DNA of 64,000 nucleotides from assembly GCA_037043455.1 (NCBI GenBank), contig JAWPHD010010230.1, positions 31,854 through 95,853 of the forward strand. Reading direction: 5' to 3'. Each line of letters opens with the position of its first letter. The stretch's first letter is position 1. Positions 33,842 through 45,235 of this stretch are shown here, one piece after another. The position numbers and the translations under genes are program-made. The stretch comes from Cyrtodaria siliqua. Its lineage: Eukaryota > Mollusca > Bivalvia > Adapedonta > Hiatellidae. Under the pieces are notes generated by a model. That model did not search any database. It had not been told where the DNA came from and saw only the letters and a list, made by a program, of their open reading frames with translations.

Positions 33842-34695
33842 CAAATACCTCCGGGATTCGGCAACACAAACCATATCCGGTGGAAGACCGTCGATCCACG
33901 GCAGTGCCGAGAATTGCTTCAAGACAATGCTATACGTGTTAAAGAGAAAGCCAAGAAACGACGGCAGTACATTTAGGTCTTCAGAGACCTTGGACAAGAT
34001 GGACTCTTCCAGATAGAAAACTATCCTTAAGTGACATATATACGTATGAACCACTGTGCTTGTAATTCATACTTCAACCAGTATATGACTTACTGTCATC
34101 ACAATCATATCTCTACCGATGGAAGCTTGATGACGATCCCGTGTGCCCACTATGTGAGCAAATGGGAATATCATTTATTTTGCATATCCTTTCGTTATGT
34201 CACATTGCCTTAGCAAAAGGATGCCACCAGTTGCAACATAGCAATGTACTCCACAAGAGACAGGAAAGGAAAAGTGCAAATGTAACAGCATGCCACACTT
34301 TCACTGGGGAGAAGGCACTGTCAGTGAAACAGACTGGTGAGATATAACCACAAGCACAATATTGGGATATGAGAGCTGACCTGGACAGCAAACGTGTATT
34401 CTCCGCAGTAGTCCAAACCGCACTCAGTCCCGATGTAGTGCTAAGGTCGGCAAAGACTAAACGCCTCGTCATGGTTGAACTAACAGTGCCGTTGAAGGAG
34501 GTTAAAGCACACAGAACTATAACTGCTCTGCTAGTATCGTGTATGACATGCATGGCATTACCCTGTAGATGTTGGCTGTCGGGGCTTCACTGCATAGTCA
34601 GTGTGGCCACTGTTTATTTCCTTGGTTTTGTCGGAAGAGAGAGGAAAGCCGCAGTTATGAGGCTAGGAAAGATAGCAGAAAGGCGACCCAGCTGA
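33842..34695 (+). pseudogene. C-terminal part of an R2-like (restriction-like endonuclease) non-LTR retrotransposon
   Basis: The plus-strand frames read CRELLQDNAIRVKEKAKKRR, then after a frame change near 33968 RPWTRWTLPDRKLSLSDIY, FILQPVYDLL and YRWKLDDDPVCPLC with a following HILSLC (a CX2C...HX4C knuckle). Next come LSPDVVLRSAKTKRLVMVEL and GRERKAAVMRLGKIAE. The PD-X14-E spacing in PDVVL...VMVE fits the restriction-like endonuclease of R2/NeSL-type elements, which nicks the target during target-primed reverse transcription. Stops occur near 34063 (TAA) and at 34345 (TAA), plus the frameshift. No polymerase domain is adjacent. Oppositely oriented open frames here are shadows. Confidence 0.7.
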
Positions 34696-34734
34696 CTCTG
34701 GAGCAAACGAAAGCAGATCTGGAAGCCATCCACT

Positions 34735-35320
34735 GAGGGGTAGTGACTGATCACCACTACCGAATCACCATTTAGAGAGTGTTCTGGGTAATGGGATTGA
34801 AGCACTCCAATGAGGGTTAGTGACTGATCATCACTACCGAAGTGACTGATCATCACTACCGTATCACCATTTATAGAATGTTCTGGGTAATGGGATTGAA
34901 GCACTCCACTGAGAGGTAGTGACTGATCACCACTACCGAATCACCATTTAGAGAGTGTTCTGGGTAATGGGATTGAAGCACTCCACTGAGGGTTAGTGAC
35001 TGATCATCACTACCGAAGTGACTGATCATCACTACCGTATCACCATTTAGAAAATATTCTGGGTAATGGGATTGAAGCACTCCACTGAGAGGTAGTGACT
35101 GATCACCACTACCGAATCACCATTTAGAGAATGTTCTGGGTAATGGGATTGAAGCACTCCACTGAGAGGTAGTGACTATCACCACTACCGAATCACCCTT
35201 TAGAGAGTGTTCTGGATAATGGGATTGAAGGACTGCACTTAGGGGTAGTGACTGATCATCACTACCGAATCACCATTTAGAGAGTGTTCTGGGTAATGGG
35301 ATTGAAGGACTCGTTGATAG
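34735..35320. repeat. ~78-bp tandem array with an internal hairpin
   Basis: About seven units of cactgaggggtagtgactga, tcaccactaccgaatcacc, atttagagagtgttctggg and taatgggattgaagcactcc. Every unit contains ggtagtgactgatcaccactacc-type palindromes (stem ggtagtg/cactacc around TGATCA). Two units carry an extra gaagtgactgatcatcactacc. Confidence 0.9.
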
Positions 35321-35411
35321 CCGGCATCTTGCTGATAACCTCACAGAGGGTCGGTGAAGCACTCGTTTATGGCCGGCACCTTGCTGATGACCTCAGAGAC
35401 AGAGGATCGGT
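35308..35411. repeat. Two-copy ~52-bp repeat
   Basis: ctcgttgatagccggcatct, tgctgataacctca and gggtcgg is followed by a diverged second copy (ctcgtttatggccggcacct, tgctgatgacctca, ggatcgg). It abuts the 78-bp array. Confidence 0.75.
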
Positions 35412-35522
35412 AGACTTATATACTGTTTATACAACTAACAACCGTTAGATTTGTCAACGTCAGCGTTAAAAAATATCATTTGCTTGGTCAATATAACTTT
35501 AGAATGAAACTGTATACATTAC

Positions 35523-35606
35523 CGTCGTTTGTATCTGACTGTATCACTGTCGGCAATGTCGGAAAGGGGCAAGCTGAATAGGGAGAATACAGCACTCTCA
35601 ACAACG
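35523..35606 (-). CDS. MFSD13A: TMEM180/MFSD13A-like transporter, exon 3
   Basis: An 84-bp exon between acceptor atcttcag|CGTT and donor ACG|GTAATG. It reads VVESAVFSLFSLPLSDIADS then DTVRYKRR, with split arginine codons at both ends (phase 2 in and out). It corresponds to the family segment 'R-FTE-T--L---V-TDL-DED', between the last two helix pairs. It is short enough to be missed by simple ORF finding. The fit of both phases and of the family motif makes it convincing. Confidence 0.85.
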
Positions 35607-37089
35607 CTGAAGATAGAAATAAACTGAGCATTATAACATAAATGTTTAAAAATGTGCTAAATAATGTAATGAATATTTAAATAAAAAAAATTCAAAGTTT
35701 GTTTCATTGTAATATTGTGAGAAATTAGATTTTTACCTGGAATGATTTTATTTGGTTTTATATATTATATAATAATTATGTTTTATTTTACAATTAAATG
35801 ATATGCTTTACAATTAGACTTACTGTGTGATTTACAAGATATTTTTCAATAGTTTGTTTAGTGCTGCCAAGGTTCAATCATGACACTAACAGAGATGTGT
35901 TTAACTTATGGTTGTTAGTTAAAGTGGTCTTTTCTACTGAACACGTTTATGCGTGTCTATCGCCTCATTTGAAAATATAGCTGCGAAAAAATATTCCAAC
36001 AACAAAATATCATTGCTACATGATGACAAATAACTTGAAGCGTTATAGTGTAAGAATAGCTTTCTCATATACGCTTAGTTCCAGAAAAACAACAACGAGA
36101 CAGTGTGGTGGACCATTGACAATAGTGTCGGCCCAGTCCGATGATCGCGGACACGTGTTTGCTAGTAGATGACATACAATTCAAGAATACCCGTTAACAT
36201 ACGGGAAACACAATAAAAACTTCACCTTGACCTTCGCGAATGCTTAATTGAACTTAAGCTCATGATAACGACCGGTTCGCAACCTATTATTTTTAGGAAA
36301 AAAGCTCGCTTTACACTGACCTTTACTTACGGTTATCCGAACCCGGGCTCATAATATGGATTTGTTTGCAACACACTGTATTATCCACAGTAACCTCTCT
36401 GTACATATAATATAGCCAATTTCTCCACTGGTTAAAATGGCCATCATTATATCCATCAAACATTTATCACTAGTTCAAAAATCAGATCGGACATGAACAT
36501 ATCCACATTGACCTCGATGTAAGGGACCCTTCTTCGCGAGCATTCGTCTGGTTTGAACTTTTCTGTAAATCATCATCAAAATCCCTCCTTAAGATCACAA
36601 ATTATAGAGTGGACACGAGCAAACACCAGATTTGATCTTTGACCCACCTATCCCCACGACTGCGTGGGCTAATGAATAGGAACGGGCTCACGCAAGGTAT
36701 TTTGTACCTCTCCAAATTTTGTTGGTGAGATACCGGTAAACGCATATCGATGTTGCTGTTTGGGAGACAGATGAACGCGTGTAGTAACACTGCTAAGACT
36801 GCTGGGGAGTGGCGGTTTAACAGGTCTTTCACACCACTGTCTACGTTACTCGTGAGAGACGGATTGAAATTGTCGAGCTGCTTGTGAGAGATGAATTAGC
36901 GCAAGATTTGCGTACCATTTTCTCGGCTGGTGGTGGGAGACCGATAACCTGGTCGCACGCAAACACTAAAATTAGCCTTAAACAGATGCATAAACATCTA
37001 CAGTTGAATGCGTGCATATTGACTACTACATAAACACATATACATATCATTTAAAGAGACATACGAAAAGTTAATACGGGATTACCTAC
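35607..37089. other. Intron 2 of the TMEM180-like gene
   Basis: A 1.48-kb intron. Two related words (gcgcaagatttgcgtaccat... / acgcaaggtattttgtacct... with ggtgggagaccgata / ggtgagataccggta) near 36690 and 36900 suggest a diverged local repeat. No other feature is supported. Confidence 0.6.
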
Positions 37090-37244
37090 CGGTCGATAAA
37101 TAAGAAGAACATAAGCAGCCAGTGGCTGATTGGTCCCACGATGAAAAAGGTAAGGCCAGCAACAATCTTCACAACAAAATTAAATCGGATTACATTAAAG
37201 TAACCGTACTTGCTAACCAACGGTGTCCCAAATATAATGAGAAA
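37090..37244 (-). CDS. MFSD13A: TMEM180/MFSD13A-like transporter, exon 2
   Basis: A 155-bp exon between acceptor ttgttttcag|TTTC and donor CCG|GTAGGT. It encodes FLIIFGTPLVSKYGYFNVIR, then a hydrophobic helix (VVKIVAGLTFFIVGPI) and a second one (HWLLMFFLFID) ending in a split arginine codon. It continues in phase 0 from exon 1 (...GGSPLMAK) and in phase 2 into exon 3. The helix-loop-helix with a basic 'SKYGYFNVIR' cytoplasmic loop is in the place where TMEM180 has its 'CRRWGVYAVVR' loop. Confidence 0.88.
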
Positions 37245-38356
37245 CTGAAAACAAAAACATTCACATGAAAATGAAAGTATACATGATGCAGTAACCTATA
37301 AAATATAATTCACATTCGACGTTGGGTGCCAAATGTAACTTGGCTGTTAAAATAAACAAACGAGCAGTGAATATAACCTGGGACAACCTAACTACAATCC
37401 TGTAATATAGTGGCCTAGCTAACAGGTCAGACCCGTTACATACGTCTGTCTGTTATCTACTAACCCCGTCAAAGAACCCTCGTCGAAATGAATATTACAA
37501 CTCGGGAAAATCGGTCGATACCAGTTACGATTACGGAAGGAGATTCTATACAACCGCAACAGTTGCTTTTGTAATGTATTCTTCTACCGAGCTATATTTA
37601 TTTTAAAATATTTTTTATTTAAAACGCGTATGTTTGGATTTGGCAAAATTGGCAAACAGACGATACAATATTCAAACCGCAAATGACGCATTAACACATA
37701 TTAAAGCCAAACCAAACTCTATCTCCCAAATCTAAACTTCGCGTTGGAATAAAGGAAACATACGGATGGCAGTTGCAATAGTAAGCTTTAATGAGTATAA
37801 TCGTATGTCCTTCTGTTTACGCAGTGTCGCCGCAAACAACCAACTATAGGGCATGCAATTTTTTTTTATCCGCAGGTGTTTTTTCCTTCAAATTTGGATG
37901 AACACTCATCGATTAGATATTATGTCACGTTATTGCCGTGGTTGCCAAATCAGTTTGCATTGTATCAAATATAACAAATAGACAAATCCCCATAAGCAAT
38001 AAAAAAAAAATTCCCACGTGAAGGTTTTCATGCTTTCCTCAGATTATGTAATAGTTATCCGATTTTGGCCAAAATGCTGCAACGTGCAATAATGGTCGTC
38101 GCTAATGCTACTAAAACGCGTCACACAGCAAATTGTTGTAGTGTATATAAAGTTTAGCATTTAAGGGATAACTATGCTAAGATTTTCCATCTGCGACGGT
38201 ATGTGAGTGGTCTTACGGTGAGAGAATTTCGTTTAAACCAACCACACAAAGTCCCAGATTTAAAAGTATGGTTATCTCAATTTTAATGCACATCAGTTAA
38301 AATACTAGAACTGAAGGTTAAAAGCATGCATAAATAATTACTAAAAGGGAAAATAC
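37245..38356. other. Intron 1 of the TMEM180-like gene
   Basis: A 1.1-kb intron with no recognised repeat or RNA. Confidence 0.6.
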
Positions 38357-39241
38357 CTTAGCCATCAAGGGACTTCCTCCATAGAATACGCTCCTAACAA
38401 TGTCCGGAATAGTTCCTTTAGTTATTAACTGATCACAAAATATGGCGAAAAAATTAACGATGAAAGTTTTGTGGAATTCTTGAAAAAAGTTCATAATGAC
38501 AAATGCCACAAAATCCCGGTTAAAGAGAATTTGTTTGGTGATTGTGATATATGAGCCTTGTAGCGACTTTTCGGTGCGATTTTTCCCGTTGTCCTCGTCT
38601 TTCTGGTCTGATAGATCTCTTTCGGTGTGCGCGTGTTTTCCACAGTATCTCATCAAGAGACAGCTTATCACTGCAATAATCACACAAGTTGTTTGGAAAA
38701 TTGCAAAGTTTTCAAGCTGACCAGACACATACTGCAGAGTAAATATAGATAATGAACCGATTAAACTTCCGATCTGAGAGTAACGAATCGATCTAAATCT
38801 GTCCTCATTTTCCACCGCAATTTCAGTGAACAATGCACATGCTGCTAACCCCACGAAGGTAAACATCGTATCCCAGAAGCATAGAGCGGTAATAAGATGG
38901 ATCCCGGTTACCCAGGGAGCCATTGTTTCTACGTCTCCCCACGGAAACCAGGGAACTAGGAATGACAAAGCGAAAAATGGAGCTGCGTAGAGAACGCTTT
39001 CTCGCCGCGTTCGTGTAAATCTAAAGTGTGCACGGTCTTGCAAATATGCAAACAGTGGGTCATTGATAGCGTTCCACACCATGAAGAGCGTCTGTGCCGC
39101 CTGAAACCAGTTTTCTTTGATGTGGTATATGTTAAGAAATACTTTGACGTAGTAGAAGCCAAACGCTGAACTGATCATGCTGAACCCCGTGCTTAAAGCC
39201 GCCAGTGCCAACAAGCGGGAGTTCAGAGAAGGCGGCGCCAT
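38357..39241 (-). CDS. MFSD13A: TMEM180/MFSD13A-like multi-pass membrane protein, exon 1 (start of gene)
   Basis: ATG at 39241 (gccATGgcg-type context) opens 295 codons ending at donor AAG|GTATTT. The four exons (39241-38357, 37244-37090, 35606-35523, 29345-29048) join to 1,422 bp, or 473 residues, against about 517 for human TMEM180. Visible family features are an N-terminal helix with GFYYVKVFLNIYHI, the WNAINDPLFAYLQDR signature (the MFS/GPH 'ND-D/DR' loop), PFFALSFLVPWFPWG, LCFWDTMFTFVGLAACALF, IGSLIGSLSIF and AFVIMNFFQEFHKTF. A charged loop (about residues 205-230) lies between the two helix bundles. The protein is predicted to be polytopic in a membrane. The family belongs to the major facilitator superfamily, but its substrate is not established. 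A possible 5' UTR acceptor (tatattttag) lies near 39292. Confidence 0.9.
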
Positions 39242-39889
39242 GTTTGTTGAAGAACGTAGTATACAGCGGTACTTATTGCAACCTACAGGTCATCTAAAAT
39301 ATAAATTAATCAAATAGAAATGAACGTCAGGCATGCACTTCAAAAAAAGGACAATACAAATCTAGAAGTATACCATTAAAATACAGAAAATATACAATTT
39401 GCAACACACATGAAGACGAGTTTCATTTTGTTTTAGATTGAAATCTGTTTAAAGACATCCGAAAAATGTATATTAAAAAGTGTTTTTGGAATCGACCGAG
39501 TATGTTCAAATTAAAATAACTTTTTAACAGCAAAAATTAAAAAGAAATTAAAAATTATGTTTGTATATTTTTAAAGCATTTGAAATACGGAAAAACGCTA
39601 ATGAATTGATCTGATGTAATTGTAATTCCATGTCTCATTTCCTCCTTCTCAGTTGTAATGTTTTGTGTAAACTGTACTAAAAAATTTCTTTTCACATAGT
39701 CATGTATATTTGTGTGTTGGTTTGTCACGTTTATAAATTGCAAGATTGTGTTTGAAATGAATGTATATGTTCATGACATGGACGTGATTATTATAACACA
39801 ACAATCATAGCATTGATATATTTATTATTATATACCTATCAGTGATTTATAAGGATTTCTGAGTGACATATTTTTAGTATCAGACAAAA
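39242..39889. other. Upstream region of the TMEM180-like gene
   Basis: AT-rich; should contain the 5' UTR and promoter of the minus-strand gene. No TATA or initiator element can be assigned with confidence. Confidence 0.4.
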
Positions 39890-39952
39890 GTGATATCGTC
39901 ACACCAGTGACGATATAATTTTTCTATATCGTCACTGGTGTGACGAGATCAC
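39890..39952. other. Near-perfect 28-bp-stem hairpin
   Basis: The left arm gtgatatcgtcacaccagtg plus acgatata (39890-39917), loop atttttc, and right arm tatatcgtcactggtgtgac plus gagatcac (39925-39952) pair with a single mismatch. Each arm contains a gtcac/gtgac palindrome, cgtcacaccagtgacg. It lies about 650 bp upstream of the start codon of the TMEM180-like gene. Confidence 0.9.
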
Positions 39953-40554
39953 TTTGCCGGAACTACTTTTTTACCATTTTTGTATTTAATGGTACTGTAG
40001 ATTGCTATTGCTTTCAAGTATATGTCTTAAATATCCTTAAAAAATCACTCTTAGATATATAATAAATAGAATAATCAACAATTTCGATGTGATACAAAAA
40101 ATATGCCACTCGAATACGTTGTAATTCGGTTAAAAAACTCATATTTTTCGTATCACACTGACACTGTTGATTATTCTCTATATATTATGTTTAGCCACCT
40201 TCTCCGTGAAATTTTAAATGGAAATTCTGACATGTTCATGTGTGTCGCATTTTTTGTTTTTCTGTTTTTCTTCCCTAAAAAGAAGTAAACAGTATAACTG
40301 TGTTTATTTTTGAATGGGCCTATGGCTTACTGATTTTGAAATACAGTGCTTCTTCTTCTTCTATATTCAACATTCGCGATAAATGTGACAAAACGCCATA
40401 ACACATTCAACAAGTTATATGTTTATGTATGCAAATATGAGTATAAGTTTCTATAGGGTTAACGTCGCTTTTAACAATCTGTCTGTCATACCATACCACA
40501 ACGGAGTTGTACTTTGTGTGTACTGTCTACTTGTAGCAGTGAGCTCAATGCTCA
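39953..40554. other. Nothing identified
   Basis: AT-rich; only a short cttcttcttctt run at 40348 was noted. Confidence 0.4.
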
Positions 40555-41225
40555 ACTGTATTGTGCTGCCACATCGCATGATACCCCACCCAGTCACATT
40601 AGGGACCAGGCCATATGTATTGTACTGCCACATCGCATGATACCCCACCCAGTCACATTAGGGACCAGGCAATATGTATTGTGCTGCCACATCGTACGAT
40701 ACCCCACCCAGGCACATTAGGGACAAGGCTGCCACATCGCATGATACGCCACCTAGTCACCTTAGGGACCAGGCAATATGTATTGTGCTGCCACATCGTA
40801 CGATACCCCACCCAGTCACATTAGGGACAAGGCTGCCACATCGCATGATACCCCACCCAGTCATATTAGGAACCAGGCAATATGTATTGTGCTGCCACAT
40901 CGTATGATACCCCACCCAGTCACATTAGGGACCAGGCAATATGTATTGTGCTGCCACATCGTACGATACCCCACCCAGTCACATTAGGGACCAGGCAATA
41001 TGTATTATGCTGCCACATCGTACGATACCCCACCCAGTCACATTAGGGACAAGGCTGCCACATCGCATGATACCCCACCCAGTCACATTAGGGACCAGGC
41101 AATATGTATTGTGCTGCCACATCGCATGATACCCCACCCAGTCACATTAGGGACCAGGAAATAGTTATTGTGCTGCCACATCGCATGATACCCCACCAAG
41201 TCACATTAGGGACCAGGCAATATGT
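40555..41225. repeat. 59-bp minisatellite with a 44-bp deletion variant
   Basis: Units are gtgctgccacatcgcatgat, accccacccagtcacattag and ggaccaggcaatatgtatt. In several units the join is ggacaaggctgccacatcg, a shortened form. Long and short units alternate in part of the array, giving a roughly 103-bp higher-order period. The open frames across it are periodic artefacts. Confidence 0.93.
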
Positions 41226-43330
41226 ATGTAAGGGTTCAGCATGTGCATATTTGTATATAATATCAAGTATGTAAGGGTTCAGCATGTGCATATTTGCATA
41301 TAACACCAAGTATGTAAGGGTTCAGTATGTACATATTTGTATATAACATCAAGTATGTAAGGGTTCAGTATGTGCATATTTGTATATAACACCAAGTATG
41401 TAAGGGTTCAGTATGTGCATATTTGTATATAACATCAAGTATGTAACGGTTCAGTATGTGCATATTTGTATATAACATCAAGTATGTAAGGGTTCAGAAT
41501 GTGCATTTTTGTATTTAACACCAAGTATGTAATGGTTCAGCATGTGCATATTTGTATATAACATCAAGTATGTAAGGGTTCAGTATGTGCTTATTTGTAT
41601 ATATATCAAGTATGTAAGGGTTCAGTATGTGCATATTTGTATATAATATCAAGTATGTAAGGGTTCAGTATGTGAATATTTGTATACAACATTAAGTATG
41701 TAAGGGTTCAGTATGTGAATATTTGTATACAACATTAAGTATGTAAGGGTTCAGTATTTGCATATTTGTATATAACATCAAGCATGTAAGGGTTCAGTAT
41801 GTGCATATTTGTATATAACATCAAGCATGTAAGGGTTCAGTATGTGCATATTTGTATATAATATCACGTATGTAAGGGTTAAGTATGTGCATATTTGTAT
41901 ATAATATCAAGTATGTAAGGGTTCAGTATGTGCATATTTGTATATAACATCAAGTATGTAAGGGTTCAGTATGTGCATATTTGTATATAATATCAAGCAT
42001 GTAAGGGTTCAGTATGTGCATATTTGTATATAATATCAAGCATGTAAGGTTTCAGCATGTGCATATTTGTATATAATATCAAGCATGTAAGGGTTCAGCA
42101 TGTGCATATTTGTATATAATATCAAGCATGTAAGGTTTCAGTATGTGCATATTTGTATATAATATCAAGCATGTAAGGATTCAGTGTGTGCATATTTGTA
42201 TATAATATCAAGCATGTAAGGGTTCAGCATGTGCATATTTGTATATAATATCAAGCATGTAAGGGTTCAGTATGTGCATATTTGTATATAATAGCAAGCA
42301 TGTAAGGGTTCAGTATGTGCATATTTGTATATAATATCAAGTATGTAAGGGTTCAGTATGTGCATATTTGTATATAATATCAAGTATGTAAGGGTTCAGT
42401 ATGTGCATATTTGTATATAATATCAAGCATGTAAGGTTTCAGCATGTGCATATTTGTATATAATATCAAGCATGTAAGGGTTCAGTATGTGCATATTTGT
42501 ATATATCAAGCATGTAAGGGTTCAGCATGTACATATTTGTATATAATATCAAGCATGTAAGGGTTCAGCATGTGCATATTTGTATATAATATCAAGTATG
42601 TAAGGGTTCAGCATGTGCATATTTGTATATAATATCAAGTATGTAAGGGTTCAGGATGTGCATATTTAATATCAAGTATGTAAGGGTTCAGCATGTGCAT
42701 ATTTGTATATAATATCAAGTATGTAAAGGTTCAATATGTGCATATTTGTATATAATATCAAGTATGTAAGGGTTCAGTATGTGCATATTTGTATATAATA
42801 TCAAGTATGTAATGGTTCAGCATGTGCATATTTGTATATAATATCAATTATAAGTATGTAAGGGTTCAGTATGTGCATATTTGTATATAATATCAAGTAT
42901 GTAAGGGTTCAGTATGTGCATATGTGTATATAATATCAAGTATGTAAGGGTTCAGTATGTGCATATTTGTATATAATATCAAGTATGTAAGGGTTCAGCA
43001 TGTGCATATTTGTATATAATATCAAGTATGTAAGGGTTCAGTATGTGCATATTTGTATATAATATCAAGTATGTAAGGGTTCAGTATGTGCATATTTGTA
43101 TATAACATCAAGTATGTAAGGGTTCAGTATGTGAATATTTGTATATAACATCAAGTATGTAAGGGTTCAGTATGTGCATATTTGTATATAACATCAAGTA
43201 TGTAAGGGTTCAGTATGTTGTGCATATTTGTATATGACACAAGTATGTAAGGGTTCAGTATGTGCATATTTGTATATAACATCAAGTATGTACGGGTTCA
43301 ATATGAGCATATTTGTATATAATATCAAGC
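41224..43330. repeat. 43-bp satellite, ~49 copies
   Basis: Units are caagtatgtaagggttcag, tatgtgcatatttgtatata and atat (43 bp by spacing, e.g. caag at 41264 and 41307). Variant blocks (aagcatgtaag between about 41780 and 42560; aacatcaag at both ends) indicate domain-wise amplification. It abuts the 59-bp array through the shared word tatgta. Confidence 0.95.
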
Positions 43331-44835
43331 AAATTACTTTAAAGCTATGAACTTTTTCTTAAACATTATTTTATCAAGGAAGACAACTCACTCTTATTTT
43401 AGCCTTAGAATGTGTGATATAAATTGTGCATTGTCAGTGTATCTGTTTATACTGTGATGCGATACAGACCCCATGATGCGATACATGTCACTGCTCTGTC
43501 AAAGGTGTGAAACCACTAATTATTTTCCCCATAGACACCAATGTTAAAGTGTCACATAGTAATGATTTGCTGCAAATTCAACTCAAGTATGGATAATGCA
43601 GCAGTGTAATGTTCATATAGAAAACTAATTTTCCTCTTGAAAAAAAATCACCAGCAAAGGTGGGGTCACAAGACATGTAAGAAAGTTATTGTTTGTTTAC
43701 TAAACGGGTCAAGGGTACAGCTTTTTTCATTGACTGTTTTCATTGTTCACGAAGTGTAAGCATAGAGTCGAAATTTCGAAAATGTTCATCAGTGATCCAG
43801 TAAAACCTATGAATACGCTTCTTATATATACAACCATAAAATCGAATAGAAATGAGCAGTTCTCCCCTACTTATAATGCCCATTTCCATCAAAAAAGGAG
43901 GGATTACTTTTTATTATAGGAACTACATTCGACTACACTTAGGAGGTTTACATGTAATTAGTGGTGGTAAACCTCGAAGAGAGTACCACGATATATCAGG
44001 AACAGAGTGTATCGTTGCAGCACCTCTAAAAGCCTTAATAACCTGTTTCCAAGTTTTCATATAAAATTCGTACGAATCTGAGAGATACCGAACTATCTCA
44101 TTTATCTCTTAAAGAGAACATTTTCTTTAAAAAATCAACCTTTTCGTATTCTCAGTTTTACGAGTCATGTATTGTCAATATCATATCAATGTTTATATTC
44201 ATCTTAAATATAAAATTGCGCCGAAACGTCGATGAATTAAATATGCATATAATTAACATGCTGTTGTTGAATTTTATTTTATTTATATAATATCATATCT
44301 GGACATTTGCTAAAAAAATAGTACATCACAAAATAAAAGTGTTCCCTATTATTTACTCAACCTTCCAACATAAGCACCAATATAATAATACTCTGTTGAT
44401 GAGCACTATTATTAATTATACAACAGAAACTAGTCGAGACGCCTAGTATTCCATACCAAATTATTTCATTTTACAATAATTAATTCGTACGGATCATTTT
44501 GGCCTACTTTAGTGCGTATGCATTTTGAAACTGAAACACATTACGGTGGTTTTATTCGGATTTGGCTTGACACCGTAATACCTCGCATCCAGTACCTTTA
44601 TATTTGCGACAGTGTAAAACACAACGACGCATGAATGAAATAATGAAATACAGGATATGCACTTTTATGTTAATGTGAACACATACGTAAAACATGTCTC
44701 GAGGCAGGTAGGTATTCGCGACGTACATGCATGAGCAGACATGCGAGTTTGTATAATTATGTATTTATATATTTTGCTTCAACACTATGGGTCATATACA
44801 ATATGTTTTTGTTTGAAGCTTAGAAATATTAATGT
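43331..44835. other. Unassigned AT-rich spacer
   Basis: No gene, RNA or repeat could be supported over 1.5 kb. Open frames here are short and lack recognisable motifs. Confidence 0.45.
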
Positions 44836-45213
44836 CAGGGTACATATGTAATCCACTCTACATTATCAACAGGTACATACGTAATCCACTGTACATCATC
44901 AACTGGTACATATGTAATCCACTGTACATCATCAACAAGTACATATGTAATCCACTGTACATCATCAACTGGTACATAAGTAATCCACTGTACATCATCA
45001 ACAGGTACATACAGGTACATATGTAATCCACTTTACATCATCAACAGGTACATATGTTATCCACTGTACATCATCAACAAGTACATATGTAATCCACTGT
45101 ACATCATCAACGGGTACATAATAATCCACTATACATCATCAACAGGTACATAAGTAATTCACTGTACATCATCAACAGGTACATATGTTATCCACTGTAC
45201 ATCATCAACAGGT
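44836..45213. repeat. 33-bp minisatellite
   Basis: About eleven units of aggtacatatgtaatccact with gtacatcatcaac. Because 33 is a multiple of 3, an 11-residue periodic frame appears on both strands; it is not taken as coding. Confidence 0.93.
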
Positions 45214-45235
45214 TGCTGAATTTCAATCTGAATTC

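Noticed and set aside
33656..34553. Minus-strand frames of 132 and 117 codons
   Set aside because: They are antisense to the R2-like relic, whose plus-strand frames carry recognisable motifs.
36602..37050. Minus-strand frames in intron 2 as extra exons of the TMEM180-like gene
   Set aside because: They do not match the family sequence, and the four chosen exons already join in phase with the expected order of motifs.
40451..41129. Open frames repeating CCHIVRYPTQSH/CTATSHDTPPSHIRDQ
   Set aside because: Frames of the 59-bp tandem array; no start context, domain or conservation pattern supports a gene.
41224..43330. Telomere-like repeat because of aagggtt words
   Set aside because: The word occurs once per 43-bp unit and not in (TTAGGG)n tandem form.
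44832..45026. Repeating YICNPLYIINR frame on both strands
   Set aside because: A 33-bp repeat is divisible by three, so periodic frames are automatic.
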